A stretch of DNA of 64,000 nt from an uncultured Paraprevotella sp. (GCA_944321345.1 CALUKY010000015.1:1-64000); one strand, 5' to 3'. Shown: positions 9,124-20,191, counted from the first letter of the stretch. Made by a program: numbers and translations. The notes: a model not told the origin generated them from the letters alone.

Positions 9124-12100
9124 ATGAACAAGAAGATGTTGTTGGGTTTGGCATTGGTTTGCCAGACCAACTTATGGGCTGCGGCAGACCAGCCCGGATG
9201 GCTTCGCTGGTGTTCCATTTCGCCGGACGGAAAGCAGATTGCCTTTACTTATTGTGGTGACATTTATACGGTGCCGGCGAGTGGAGGAGAGGCGCGTCAG
9301 CTTACTGCCAACATGGCTTATGATTATGCTCCGGTGTGGAGTCCGGATAGCAAGCACATTGCTTTTGCCAGTGCACGCGAGGGCAGTATGGACGTGTATG
9401 TATCTTCGCTCGAAGGAGGAGCACCGAAGCGCATCACCACAAATTCCGGAAATGAAGTGCCGGTGGGATTCCTGGATCATGAGCATGTGCTGTTCTCGGC
9501 CTGGGGAATGCCTTCGGTAGATAATATGCAGTATCCCAGTGCTACTTATACACATATTTATAAAGTGAATGTTCAGGGCGGGCGACCACAACTGTATTCC
9601 GAATGGAGCATGCGCAATCCGGATGTAAGCCGCCACGGTGTGCTTTTTGAGGATGTCAAGGGATATGAAGACTATTGGCGCAAGCACCAGACTTCGAGCA
9701 TAGCTAGCGATGTGTGGCTTTACGACGGGAAGAACTATCGTCAGCTCACCAGCTTCAAGGGTGAGAACCGTAATCCGCTCTGGGCTGCCGACGGCAAGCA
9801 ATTCTATTATCTGAGCGAGGAGAGCGGCTCTTTTAATATCTTCAAAAAAGGACTTACGGTGCAGGATAATCCGGTGCAGCTCACTCATTACAAGGATTGT
9901 CCGGTGCGTTTCCTGTCTGCTTCGGACAACGATCTGCTGTGTTACAGCTACGACGGTGAGATCTATACCTTACAACCGGGCGGAGAGCCGGAAAAGGTGA
10001 TGGTGCGCATCACACGCGACGATATGCAGCGCGACGTGATCCGTCAGTTGCGTTCATCGGGAGCCAGTGAGATTTCCGTATCGCCGAAAGGTAATGAGAT
10101 TGCTTTTGTAATGAGCGGTGATGTGTATGTCACTTCGATTGACTATAAAACCACCAAGCAGATTACCGATACACCTCAGAAGGAACGTACCGTGGACTTC
10201 GCGCCCGACGGCCGTTCACTGGTGTACGCTTCCGAGCGCAACGGCTTGTGGCAGGTGTTCCAGACCAGTCTGGTTAAGAAAGATGAGAAGAACTTTACTT
10301 ATGCCACAGAGGTCAAGGAGGAACAACTCACCGACGGCAAGTACACGGCCTTTCAGCCGGTGTATAATCCGAAGGGTGGTGAAGTTGCTTTCCTGAAGAA
10401 CCGTACCGAAATCTGTGTGCTTGATCTGAAATCGCGCAAGGTGCGCACGGTGATGGACGGCAAATTCCAGTATTCTTATACCGACGGCGATCAGGACTTT
10501 ACCTGGAGTCCGGATGGCAAGTGGCTGCTCACGGAGTATATCGGTGTGGGCGGATGGAACAACAAGGACATCGCTTTGGTCAAGGCCGACGGCACCGGAG
10601 TGATTCACAATCTGACGAACAGCGGTTACAGCGAGGGCAGTCCGAAATGGGTACTCGACGGTAAGGCCATGATTTTCCAGAGCGACCGTTCGGGTTATCG
10701 CAGCCACGGCTCCTGGGGATCGCAGCGTGACGAGTTCATCATGTTCTTCGATGCTGATGCCTACGACCGCTTTATGATGAACAAGGAGGAACTGGCGCTG
10801 TTGGCCGAGCGCGAAAAGGCGGAGAAGGAAGCCGAGGAGAAGAAGGTCAAGGAAATGTCCGAAAAGGAGCGCAAGAAATACGAAGCAGAGAAGGAAAAAG
10901 AGAAGAACAAGGATCTGGTCTTCGACCTGGAACATCTGGAAGAACGCACGCTACGACTCACTCCTTATTCTACCAATCTGGGCGATGCCGTGCTGAGCAA
11001 GGACGGAAGCAAACTGTATTATGTGGCTCCTTACGAGGGAGGTGCCGGACTTTGGGTGCAGCATATCAAGGAATATCGCAATGAGTTGAAGATGCGCGGT
11101 ATGGATTGGGCCGCTCTGGATGTTGATCCGGATGTGAAAAATGCCTATATGGCCAGCGGAGGTATGATCAAGAAACTGGACATTGAAAACGGACGTGTCA
11201 GCAATGTACCGTTTGAGGCTTTCTATACTTCGCGTCCGGACGAGGAACGTGCTTATCAGTTTGAGCATATCTGGAAGCAGACGAAAGACAAGCTTTACGA
11301 CCCGAACATGAACGGTGCTGACTGGGATGCCATTTATAAGACCTATTCCAAGTATTTGCCACACATCAACAACAACTATGACTTTGCCGAGATGGTAAGC
11401 GAAATGTTGGGTGAGTTGAACGTATCGCACACCGGTTGCCGTTTTGGTGGTTATGGCGGTGCATTGCCTACAGCCTCGTTGGGCGTGTTCTATGATGAGG
11501 ACTATCAGGGCGACGGACTGAAAGTGAAAGAGGTGCTCGAAGGAAGTCCTTTGGAACTGGTTTCCCAGCCGGTGAAGGCCGGTGCGGTGATTCTGGCAAT
11601 TGACGGCGAGGAAATCAAGGCGGGAATGGACTATTATCCGCTGCTTGAGGGCAAGGTGGGTCGCTATACCCGTCTCACTGTAAAAGAGGGTGGTAAGGAA
11701 TTCAGTGTAACCGTGAAACCGATTTCTTCCGGCCGTGAAAGCGATTTGCTGTACGACCGCTGGGTGAAGCGCAATCAGCGCATCGTGGCTCAGCTGTCCG
11801 ACAACCGTGTGGCTTACGTGCACATCAAGGAGATGAACGCGGCCTGCTTCCAGAAACTTTATAAGGAGTTGATGAGCGACGAGAACCGCAATAAGGATGC
11901 CGTGGTGGTAGACACCCGTCACAACGGAGGCGGCTGGCTGCACGACGATATCTGTATCCTGCTGAGCGGTAAACGCACCTTGCAGTACAAACCGCGCGGT
12001 CAGTTCATCGGTAACGACCCGTTCGACCGTTGGTTCAAGCCTTCGTGCATGCTCGTTTGTGAGGACAACTATTCCAATGCTCACGGAACACCTTGGTATT

Positions 12101-12366
12101 ACAAGGAGCAAGGTATCGGTAAACTGGTCGGTGCTCCGGTTCCGGGAACCATGACAGCCGTATGGTGGGAGTATCTGGACGGCGGACTGGTGTTCGGTAT
12201 TCCTCAGGTTACCGCCGTGGATATGCGTGGCGGTGTTCTGGAGAACCAACAGTTGGATCCCGACATCGAAGTATATAACAAACCTGAAGATGTGCTCACC
12301 GGCAAAGATGCCCAGTTGGAAGCCGCTGTTCAGGAGATGCTTCAGGAAATCAAGCAAAAGAAATAA
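9124..12366 (+). CDS. Tricorn-like S41 peptidase with beta-propeller and PDZ domain
   Basis: A 1080-residue exported protease. The signal peptide covers residues 1-20 (MNKKMLLGLALVCQTNLWAA). Residues about 25-545 are WD40/PD40-like blades with repeated ISPDGKQIAFT, WSPDSKHIAFAS and FAPDGRSLVYAS motifs, forming one or two propellers. Residues about 553-600 are a highly charged Glu/Lys helix. More propeller-like sequence follows, then a helical segment (about 700-760), a PDZ domain (about 785-865) and an S41 catalytic domain. DTRHNGGGWLHDD matches the oxyanion region, and S984 in NYSNAHG aligns with the nucleophile of tricorn-type enzymes. Tricorn-type proteins degrade oligopeptides; this one probably acts in the periplasm. 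It is a single-gene unit. Confidence 0.9.
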   Translation: MNKKMLLGLALVCQTNLWAAADQPGWLRWCSISPDGKQIAFTYCGDIYTVPASGGEARQLTANMAYDYAPVWSPDSKHIAFASAREGSMDVYVSSLEGGAPKRITTNSGNEVPVGFLDHEHVLFSAWGMPSVDNMQYPSATYTHIYKVNVQGGRPQLYSEWSMRNPDVSRHGVLFEDVKGYEDYWRKHQTSSIASDVWLYDGKNYRQLTSFKGENRNPLWAADGKQFYYLSEESGSFNIFKKGLTVQDNPVQLTHYKDCPVRFLSASDNDLLCYSYDGEIYTLQPGGEPEKVMVRITRDDMQRDVIRQLRSSGASEISVSPKGNEIAFVMSGDVYVTSIDYKTTKQITDTPQKERTVDFAPDGRSLVYASERNGLWQVFQTSLVKKDEKNFTYATEVKEEQLTDGKYTAFQPVYNPKGGEVAFLKNRTEICVLDLKSRKVRTVMDGKFQYSYTDGDQDFTWSPDGKWLLTEYIGVGGWNNKDIALVKADGTGVIHNLTNSGYSEGSPKWVLDGKAMIFQSDRSGYRSHGSWGSQRDEFIMFFDADAYDRFMMNKEELALLAEREKAEKEAEEKKVKEMSEKERKKYEAEKEKEKNKDLVFDLEHLEERTLRLTPYSTNLGDAVLSKDGSKLYYVAPYEGGAGLWVQHIKEYRNELKMRGMDWAALDVDPDVKNAYMASGGMIKKLDIENGRVSNVPFEAFYTSRPDEERAYQFEHIWKQTKDKLYDPNMNGADWDAIYKTYSKYLPHINNNYDFAEMVSEMLGELNVSHTGCRFGGYGGALPTASLGVFYDEDYQGDGLKVKEVLEGSPLELVSQPVKAGAVILAIDGEEIKAGMDYYPLLEGKVGRYTRLTVKEGGKEFSVTVKPISSGRESDLLYDRWVKRNQRIVAQLSDNRVAYVHIKEMNAACFQKLYKELMSDENRNKDAVVVDTRHNGGGWLHDDICILLSGKRTLQYKPRGQFIGNDPFDRWFKPSCMLVCEDNYSNAHGTPWYYKEQGIGKLVGAPVPGTMTAVWWEYLDGGLVFGIPQVTAVDMRGGVLENQQLDPDIEVYNKPEDVLTGKDAQLEAAVQEMLQEIKQKK

Positions 12367-12386
12367 TGTGATTTAGATATCAGGTA

Positions 12387-12427
12387 AATGAGGATGCTCT
12401 ATCGGAAGGAGTGTCCTCATTTTTTAT
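12387..12427 (+). terminator. Terminator of the S41 peptidase gene
   Basis: AATGAGGATGC pairs with GTGTCCTCATT, followed by a T-run, 21 bases after the stop codon. Confidence 0.7.
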
Positions 12428-13075
12428 GATCAGGTTATTCTTTTCATAAGGCAATCTTAGATTGTAGGAATGGGATTCTGATATAAAAAATCTGTTTCCG
12501 GTGACTTTTTAAAGTTACGAATTATAAGACGATATAATAGGTTTGCCTGTTCTTTTTTGTAAAATCATGTTAATGGAATAGCATTGTCTGATAATTTGTA
12601 ACCTGCATTTTTTTTAAAAAAATTATTCTGGAAATAAAAGAGAATATTTATACATTCATAGGGTTTATATATGCAGTATATATACATGTTTTATGCAGAA
12701 ACTGATATCAGTCTTGTTTGAAAAAGGCCTGTCTGAGTAAAAAAAACTCCCTGATGTTTTTAAAAAGTCATCGTGAAGATTTGGAAAAAACTCCCTGATG
12801 CATGATTTTTGCGTTGTCAGAATACGTTTCTACAATCTGTTTCAAATAAAGATAATATCTTGGATTTGTATGGTAATAATTTGTTTATCAGTGGTTTATA
12901 ATAAAATATGGCTTCTGAGATTTTAATTTTTGAACCCTGTAGTCATGATGTGTGGATATTTCCTGTTTTGAGCGGTTTTTTGAGACAAAATCTCATTTTA
13001 TCATATGGTTGGTTATATTCTTTGACCTGGCATTGTTTCAGATATTCTGTATGTCATAGATTTTTATTAATTTTG
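12428..13075. other. Long AT-rich intergenic gap without a convincing gene
   Basis: About 650 bases lie between the S41 peptidase terminator and the promoter of the fasciclin cassette. I see no coding sequence with family-like features; a 60-codon frame at 12908-13090 has low-complexity Phe/Leu/Ser composition and no start context. Contents of note are an exact 16-base direct repeat (12741-12756 and 12785-12800) and AT-rich tracts around 12600-12700. Confidence 0.6.
12741..12800. repeat. 16-bp direct repeat pair
   Basis: AAAAAACTCCCTGATG occurs at 12741-12756 and again at 12785-12800, a 44-base period, in the non-coding gap upstream of the fasciclin cassette. Tandem sites at about four helical turns could be regulator-binding sites or remnants of a duplicated short sequence. 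Confidence 0.7.
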
Positions 13076-13107
13076 TTTGTTTCTTGTTGAAAAAAATATT
13101 ATGTTTG
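13076..13107 (+). promoter_or_regulatory. Promoter of the fasciclin cassette
   Basis: TTTG at 13076-13079, then 20 bases, then TATGTTTG at 13100-13107. It is a close match to the Bacteroides -33/-7 consensus and lies 29 bases before the first ATG. Confidence 0.7.
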
Positions 13108-13136
13108 CATTTGAGTATTTATCTTAAATTTTTACC

Positions 13137-13610
13137 GTGATGAAAAAATTAGTGTTTTGTATTATGGCGCTGCTCTCCTATGCCAGTGCCCAGGCCGATA
13201 ATTTGAAGGCTTTTTTGAAAATGTGCGACGGTACCGTTCAACAGATAGAGATGGCTTCATCTTCTCAGATAGAACTTCACCCCTTCCTGTTAAAGATACA
13301 GGCACCGGTAGATCCGGAGTATGACGTACTGTTTCTTTTTGAGGATGTGGCTACTCTGAGTTTTGAGGCACCTCAAACCGGAATACATGCGCCCGGAGCT
13401 TCTGCTCTGGTTTATCATTTGGATGCCGACCGGTTAACAATTGAAGGGATTACCGATTGTTCTTCTGTACAGGTTTATGATACGTCCGGAAGTCTTTTGC
13501 GGACGGAACGGGTGCAGGATCATGCCTGTCAGCTTGTACTCTCTGGTTTGCCGAAAGGTATGCTTGTTGTAAAAGTGAATCATCAAACCATTAAAATCTT
13601 GAAGCAATGA
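13137..13610 (+). CDS. Small secreted protein with a T9SS-sorting-like C-terminus
   Basis: A 157-residue exported protein. The signal peptide ends near SYASAQA (residue about 20). Residues 22-85 resemble a short beta module common in secreted Bacteroides proteins (LKMCDGTVQQIEM, then a beta-rich stretch to EDVATLSFE). The last 70 residues resemble the Por-secretion/T9SS type A sorting fold: VQVYDTSGSLL, then LVLSGLPKGMLVVKV, then IKILKQ. Gut Bacteroides generally lack a working T9SS, so the tail may serve only as a beta-sandwich. First gene of a three-gene operon; its stop overlaps the next ATG by 4 bases (ATGA), so translation is coupled. Function unknown. Confidence 0.7.
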   Translation: MMKKLVFCIMALLSYASAQADNLKAFLKMCDGTVQQIEMASSSQIELHPFLLKIQAPVDPEYDVLFLFEDVATLSFEAPQTGIHAPGASALVYHLDADRLTIEGITDCSSVQVYDTSGSLLRTERVQDHACQLVLSGLPKGMLVVKVNHQTIKILKQ

Positions 13611-15040
13611 AACGTATTCTACCTTTAATATTATCTGTATTTGCCCTGAACGCATGGGGGCAGGTGCCTGTTCAGGTACAGACACAAAGCAAGAATTATG
13701 ATTTGTCGGATGCCTATCGCATTACTTTTGAAGACGGAGGGGCCACACAGGTGATTCATACCCGTTCGCAGGGGGAGATTCGGGTTCCTATGTCTGATTT
13801 GAAACAGATTCACTTCAATGACACAACGGTTAGTCTGATGGACCAGATCATGAATCTGGAGAACTGTGAGATTATGAAGGCCATTTTGTCGGATAAGGTA
13901 CCGAATCTTCCGGCAAGTTTTTTCTGGGCCTACTTGAATAGTCCGAGTGTGACGAAGGTATTCATTCCCAACGATGACGCTTTTCAGATGATTCCGTATA
14001 AGGTGAGTGCAATAGGCGAAGTGGTTTCTGTTAAGTCAGTTCCGGGTCAGACATTTCCATTGAAAGCAGAAAGATATATGTATGACTTTGAGAAAGGGTT
14101 AAAAGGACGTGTGGCAATCAATGGAAAACTTACTGAGGAAGAGGCCGTAAAAATATTGCAACGCCTGATTCTGAATCAGATGGTGATCGAGAATCAGGAT
14201 AATGCTTACACCGTTGCCGGTTCTGAGGTGGAAAAATGTGATGGTGAATACCGCGGTGCTTATCAGAAGAATGCCTTGAACAAAGAGTGGGAGAATATTC
14301 CGATGATCCATGTGGTTCAGAGTCTTTCCGGAATTGAGGGAAAGACCTGTATGGTGACCGATGCATGTGCTCATGAATCCATTCTGAGAACCTATGAGGT
14401 GCTGCAAGAGATTGCGCCCAGTTTCCTTTCTTTGATGAAGGTGCCGAAAGATCTTTTGGTGGGTTGCGGGTATATTGATAACGCCCTTGATCCTGATGAT
14501 ATTGAGGAGAGGCTGGAGCATTTTATCTTTTTTAACCATCAGGTAGAGAATCTGTATCGGTTCAACTGGTGCAGTGCGAAAGTGGGTTATACCATATTTG
14601 CTCCATCTGATGAGGCCATAGCGGAAGCCCTGAATAATGGTGATGTCTATACTTGGGATAAGATTCAGGAGGAGTATGACGCCATTATGATAAACGGCGG
14701 TTCTGAAAAGGTGATTCATGAGATGATTTCAAAGACATTTGCCTTTATTAAGCGTCATATTTGTTTCCGTAATGCTTTGGTTGAAGTGGCTCCAGGAGAA
14801 AATGTTCAGATGGTGTCTTGTAACCAGCTTTCCGGTGGAGTGCCTCAAACCTTGTCGGTTCGGAGAGAGAGTAATTCAGACGTATTCGAAGTTTCCGCTT
14901 CACGTGCGAAATCAGATCCGAATACCATTTTCTATGTACGGGAGCCTTGGGGTAATATCAAGGACAATGTATATTCGTCTTACGAATACAGTGTCGGAGT
15001 CGTGATGCGGATGGATAAAGCTATTGTAGATGAAAACTAA
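13607..15040 (+). CDS. Secreted fasciclin (FAS1)-domain protein
   Basis: A 477-residue exported protein with a signal peptide cleaved after about LNAWGQ (residue 19). Residues 20-75 repeat the short beta module of the gene before it (YDLSDAYRITFEDGG to MSDLKQIHF). Two FAS1-like units follow. The first has VTKVFIPNDDAFQMIP (about 105-120) and the second has VGYTIFAPSDEAIAEAL (about 325-341), both resembling the FAS1 H1 motif TVFAPTNEAF. FAS1 domains mediate adhesion or carbohydrate/protein contacts on cell surfaces. It sits between two other exported proteins, overlaps the previous gene by 4 bases and ends 3 bases before the next ORF. No SusC/SusD pair is adjacent, which is unusual for Bacteroides FAS1 proteins. 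Confidence 0.72.
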   Translation: MKRILPLILSVFALNAWGQVPVQVQTQSKNYDLSDAYRITFEDGGATQVIHTRSQGEIRVPMSDLKQIHFNDTTVSLMDQIMNLENCEIMKAILSDKVPNLPASFFWAYLNSPSVTKVFIPNDDAFQMIPYKVSAIGEVVSVKSVPGQTFPLKAERYMYDFEKGLKGRVAINGKLTEEEAVKILQRLILNQMVIENQDNAYTVAGSEVEKCDGEYRGAYQKNALNKEWENIPMIHVVQSLSGIEGKTCMVTDACAHESILRTYEVLQEIAPSFLSLMKVPKDLLVGCGYIDNALDPDDIEERLEHFIFFNHQVENLYRFNWCSAKVGYTIFAPSDEAIAEALNNGDVYTWDKIQEEYDAIMINGGSEKVIHEMISKTFAFIKRHICFRNALVEVAPGENVQMVSCNQLSGGVPQTLSVRRESNSDVFEVSASRAKSDPNTIFYVREPWGNIKDNVYSSYEYSVGVVMRMDKAIVDEN

Positions 15041-15043
15041 AAA

Positions 15044-16573
15044 ATGACGGTTATGAAGAATTTTAAGATAAAAGCAGGTTTCTTTCTTGCTTGTTTGGCT
15101 ATAGGGCTTCCCGGTTATGCCCAAGGTGAAAAAGAAGAACCTCAAGAGAATAATGTTCTGCTACCGGATATGATGAAACAGAAATCAGACCTGACTGTCT
15201 TTACAAAGTTACTGCAGGAAACCGGTTGGGCCGATTCTCTGACACCCATTAAAGATGAGAGCTATGTGCCGGTACAGAATCCTCCTGCTACGTCTCCTCT
15301 TGTTTTTGAAAGGTGCGGATTTGTTCCTCAGGAACGCCCTTTTGCCTTTACGGTTTTTGCAGAGAGTGATTCGGTCTTCTCTTCTATGGGGATTACTGAT
15401 GCCGCCTCGCTGACGGCTTATTTGCAGGAGCATTATGCGGATGATGATGCCTTTTCCGGCTTGATCTATGATGATCAGTACACTCGTGAGAATCATGCGG
15501 CCAATCGTTTTGTTGCCTATCATCTGTTGTCGCAAAGATTGAATCCAAAGCAATTGGTTTATCATTACAACGAGATTGGCTTTGATTTGCGGGATTTTCT
15601 GAGTACTGGTGAGGCTAAGGCTACAGCTCCGATATACGACTATTATACGACCATGGGCAATTCGCGACGTTTGATCAAACTCTACGAGAGTAAAGATTCG
15701 GAAGGGGTGCGTATCAATCGTTTTGTGACTTATGATCCGGAGATTTATCAGGAGAAAGAAGTCTTGTTAAAGGGGCTGTCCGTATCCAAAGAGCGTATGT
15801 ATGAGGCTTTCAACGGAAATGTGTATTTGTTAAAGGATATGCTGTTGTATGATGATCAGCTTGTGGAGAAAGGATTTGCTCAGGAGCGATTGCGTTTTGA
15901 TATGGCTTCACTTTCTCCGGAGTTGATGAACCTTGGATATCGCAGACTTCTGACTGGTGTTCCGGATGCGGCGTTTTATCTGGAACCGGACTATTTGGAG
16001 AAAATAAAGGTTCTTGCCGGTGATTTGTATTATCTGACAGGATTTCAGTCATATTGGACTGATTACCAAGGAGATGAATATCTGCTGGTTGCTCAAGACG
16101 GAAAATTGGACATCGTCCTGGAATTGCCTCCTGTTGCCGTAGCTGGAATGTATCAGTTGCGCCTGGCGCTTTCCGGTAATCCGTCACGTTCGGTAGTGCA
16201 GTATTATGTTGGAGAAGAAGATGCACTTGCTCCGGTTGGGCTTCCGGTAGACGAACGTACTCCTTATTCGCAGGGATATCAGTCCTATGGTAGAGGGGAT
16301 GCCGGCTTTGTTGATGAGGATCTTATGATTTCGCAAGGAGGACTTATGAGAGCACCGGGAGTTTTCCAGCCTGGGATTGCTCCAGATATCATGGAATATA
16401 CTCCTTCAGGCCGTCGTATTGTCGGAAACTTCTATATGGATCCCGCCAAGAAATATTATTTCAGAATAAAGTCTGTCGGTGATTTGGGCGAGGCACAACT
16501 CTTCCTGGATTATCTGGAACTGGTGCCTTCTACCGTGTTCAGCCATCCGTCAAAGTCAGAAGATTGCTGGTAA
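15044..16573 (+). CDS. Secreted fasciclin-like protein with C-terminal beta-sandwich
   Basis: A 509-residue exported protein. The signal peptide ends at GLPGYAQ (about residue 27). A second ATG 9 bases downstream (MKNFKIKAG) is an equally good start. Residues about 45-200 form a divergent FAS1 unit with FAFTVFAESDSVFSSMG and the trailing FVAYHLLSQRLNPKQLVYH. The remaining 300 residues look beta-rich and end in AQLFLDYLELVPSTVF, a pattern seen in the C-terminal domains of Bacteroides FAS1 proteins that partner SusD-like lipoproteins. It is the last gene of the cassette and is followed by a perfect terminator. Probably surface or periplasmic, with a structural or ligand-binding role; exact function unknown. 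Confidence 0.68.
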   Translation: MTVMKNFKIKAGFFLACLAIGLPGYAQGEKEEPQENNVLLPDMMKQKSDLTVFTKLLQETGWADSLTPIKDESYVPVQNPPATSPLVFERCGFVPQERPFAFTVFAESDSVFSSMGITDAASLTAYLQEHYADDDAFSGLIYDDQYTRENHAANRFVAYHLLSQRLNPKQLVYHYNEIGFDLRDFLSTGEAKATAPIYDYYTTMGNSRRLIKLYESKDSEGVRINRFVTYDPEIYQEKEVLLKGLSVSKERMYEAFNGNVYLLKDMLLYDDQLVEKGFAQERLRFDMASLSPELMNLGYRRLLTGVPDAAFYLEPDYLEKIKVLAGDLYYLTGFQSYWTDYQGDEYLLVAQDGKLDIVLELPPVAVAGMYQLRLALSGNPSRSVVQYYVGEEDALAPVGLPVDERTPYSQGYQSYGRGDAGFVDEDLMISQGGLMRAPGVFQPGIAPDIMEYTPSGRRIVGNFYMDPAKKYYFRIKSVGDLGEAQLFLDYLELVPSTVFSHPSKSEDCW

Positions 16574-16589
16574 ATCCTTCTTTATGCAA

Positions 16590-16636
16590 ACAAACAGAGC
16601 CATAGCAACGGGTCCGTTGCTATGGCTCTGTTTCTA
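16590..16636. terminator. Bidirectional terminator between fasciclin cassette and thi4
   Basis: A perfect 17-bp stem, CAGAGCCATAGCAACGG / CCGTTGCTATGGCTCTG, lies at 16595-16611 and 16614-16630 and is flanked by A and T tracts. It sits between convergent genes and can stop both. Confidence 0.85.
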
Positions 16637-16675
16637 ATTATCCGTCATTGGAGTAGGTTTACCCCATGCGTTTTT

Positions 16676-17449
16676 TTATTTCTTCAGCTTTTCGATGATC
16701 ATTTCGGCCACTTTTTTACCGCTCATCAGCATACCGCCGAAGATAGGTCCCATGCGTGGAGTTCCGGAAACGGCTGAGGCTGCCATACCGCAGACATACA
16801 GTCCCGGATAGATTTCTTTGGTGCCCTTAACCACTTCGTCCTCGCCGGCTACAACGTCCAGTGAGCGTTCACCGATCACACCGCCGGTTTCGGTGTTCAG
16901 CTTGATGCCGTTCTTGCGGGCCACGGTGCAGCACATTTCGCTGTCGTGTCCGGTACCGTCGATCACGCATTTTGCCAGAATGTTCAGCGGGTCAACGTGC
17001 AGACCCTCGCGTAACACCGGGGTCCAGTTTACAACCACACCGCTCACCACATCATTCTTGAAGATAACATCCTCTACCGAGTAGCAGTTGAAGATGGTAG
17101 CTCCTGCGTGTACGGCCTTGTAGAGCAGGGCGGCAGTACTCTCAACAGAGTCCATCACATACAGACCGTCCTCAAACGGAGCATAGTTGATGTCAAAGTC
17201 GCGCACGATATCCATGGCTTCTTCCTGCACCACAATCTGGTTGAACATCATGGCACCGCCCCACATACCTCCACCCGGAGACAGCTTGCGGTCAAACTGA
17301 GCCACTTTCAAACCGGCCTTGGCCAGGTAGTAAGCGGCTACGATGCCTGAAGGGCCGCCACCCACGATGGCTACGTCCAGATTCAGATTCTTCTGCATTT
17401 TCTCAAAGTAGGTGCTGATAATGCCCTGTGATACTTTCGTTTCGATCAT
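16676..17449 (-). CDS. thi4: THI4-type thiamine thiazole synthase
   Basis: A 257-residue NAD-dependent enzyme that makes the thiazole phosphate moiety of thiamine. The N-terminal dinucleotide fold is clear: DVAIVGGGPSGIVAAYYLAK (about 25-44). GGGMWGGAMMFN and VVQEEA are THI4 hallmarks, as are VDPLNILAKCVIDGTGHD (about 150-167) and GMAASAVSGTPRMGPIFGG near the end. It looks close to the archaeal enzyme, which uses sulfide as sulphur donor. By hand alignment on TGHD the sulphur-donating Cys of yeast THI4 falls on Val, although a Cys-Cys pair lies close by (SEMCC). It is the last gene of the thiE-thiC-thi4 operon and replaces the ThiG/ThiH/ThiS route. Ends at a bidirectional terminator. Confidence 0.9.
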   Translation of the reverse strand: MIETKVSQGIISTYFEKMQKNLNLDVAIVGGGPSGIVAAYYLAKAGLKVAQFDRKLSPGGGMWGGAMMFNQIVVQEEAMDIVRDFDINYAPFEDGLYVMDSVESTAALLYKAVHAGATIFNCYSVEDVIFKNDVVSGVVVNWTPVLREGLHVDPLNILAKCVIDGTGHDSEMCCTVARKNGIKLNTETGGVIGERSLDVVAGEDEVVKGTKEIYPGLYVCGMAASAVSGTPRMGPIFGGMLMSGKKVAEMIIEKLKK

Positions 17450-17473
17450 TTTGCTTTTATTTTTAGTTGGTTA

Positions 17474-19881
<2,408 letters not shown>

Positions 19882-19883
19882 AA

Positions 19884-19994
19884 CTATATGTTTACGGGTG
19901 ATACAATTCGTACAGACGAATTCATGTCAAGGGGAGCGCGCCATGCCGATGTCCGGACAGAATGAATCTGCACCTCCGGAGCCCGAAAACCCAT
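19884..19994 (-). CDS. Possible 36-codon leader ORF between riboswitch and thiE
   Basis: An open frame starts at ATG (19994) downstream of the aptamer and ends with TAG 2 bases before the thiE ATG. It begins MGFRAPEVQ and ends IVSPVNI. The spacing would allow translational coupling to thiE. It overlaps a 7-bp hairpin (19905-19922) and one copy of a 10-bp direct repeat. A frame of this length can occur by chance and no homology is recognised. Confidence 0.25.
   Translation of the reverse strand: MGFRAPEVQIHSVRTSAWRAPLDMNSSVRIVSPVNI
19905..19922 (-). promoter_or_regulatory. Hairpin just upstream of thiE
   Basis: AATTCGT-ACAG-ACGAATT is a perfect 7-bp stem 24 bases before the thiE ATG. It lacks a T-run, so it is not a terminator. 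It may be part of the riboswitch expression platform. Confidence 0.4.
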
Positions 19995-20030
19995 GCCGAT
20001 AAAGAAAAGGATTGGTTTGTCAAAAAACAA

Positions 20031-20105
20031 TTCCTACGTCGGTATAATCCGCTTCAGGTTCATAGGGTATGATCTCAGCCCGCCAAGCAAACGGGCACCC
20101 CTTTG
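20031..20105 (-). promoter_or_regulatory. TPP (THI-box) riboswitch
   Basis: On the minus strand the sequence reads GGGGTGCCCG ... CGGGCTGAGATCATACC ... TGAACCTGAAGCGGATTATACC ... GTAGGAA. It has the GGGGTGC start, the conserved CTGAGAT and ATACC elements of the pyrimidine-sensing arm and the GAACCTGA/GGATTATACC pyrophosphate-sensing arm. It lies upstream of thiE-thiC-thi4 and should lower their expression when thiamine pyrophosphate is abundant. No T-rich terminator is visible before thiE, so control may be translational. Confidence 0.95.
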
Positions 20106-20191
20106 TTTCTTCGTCAGCCACAAAGTTAGGAAAAAAAAGTGAGAAACAAAGAAAAAAACAGATTTTCTTTGTTTCTCACTCACGGAGGAGA

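Noticed and set aside
10951..12357. 468-codon open frame opposite the S41 peptidase
   Set aside because: Antisense to a clear catalytic domain; product has no signal or family motif.
12908..13090. 60-codon frame in the 12.4-13.1 kb gap
   Set aside because: Composition is Phe/Leu/Ser/Cys-rich as expected from AT-rich non-coding DNA, and the cassette promoter overlaps its end.
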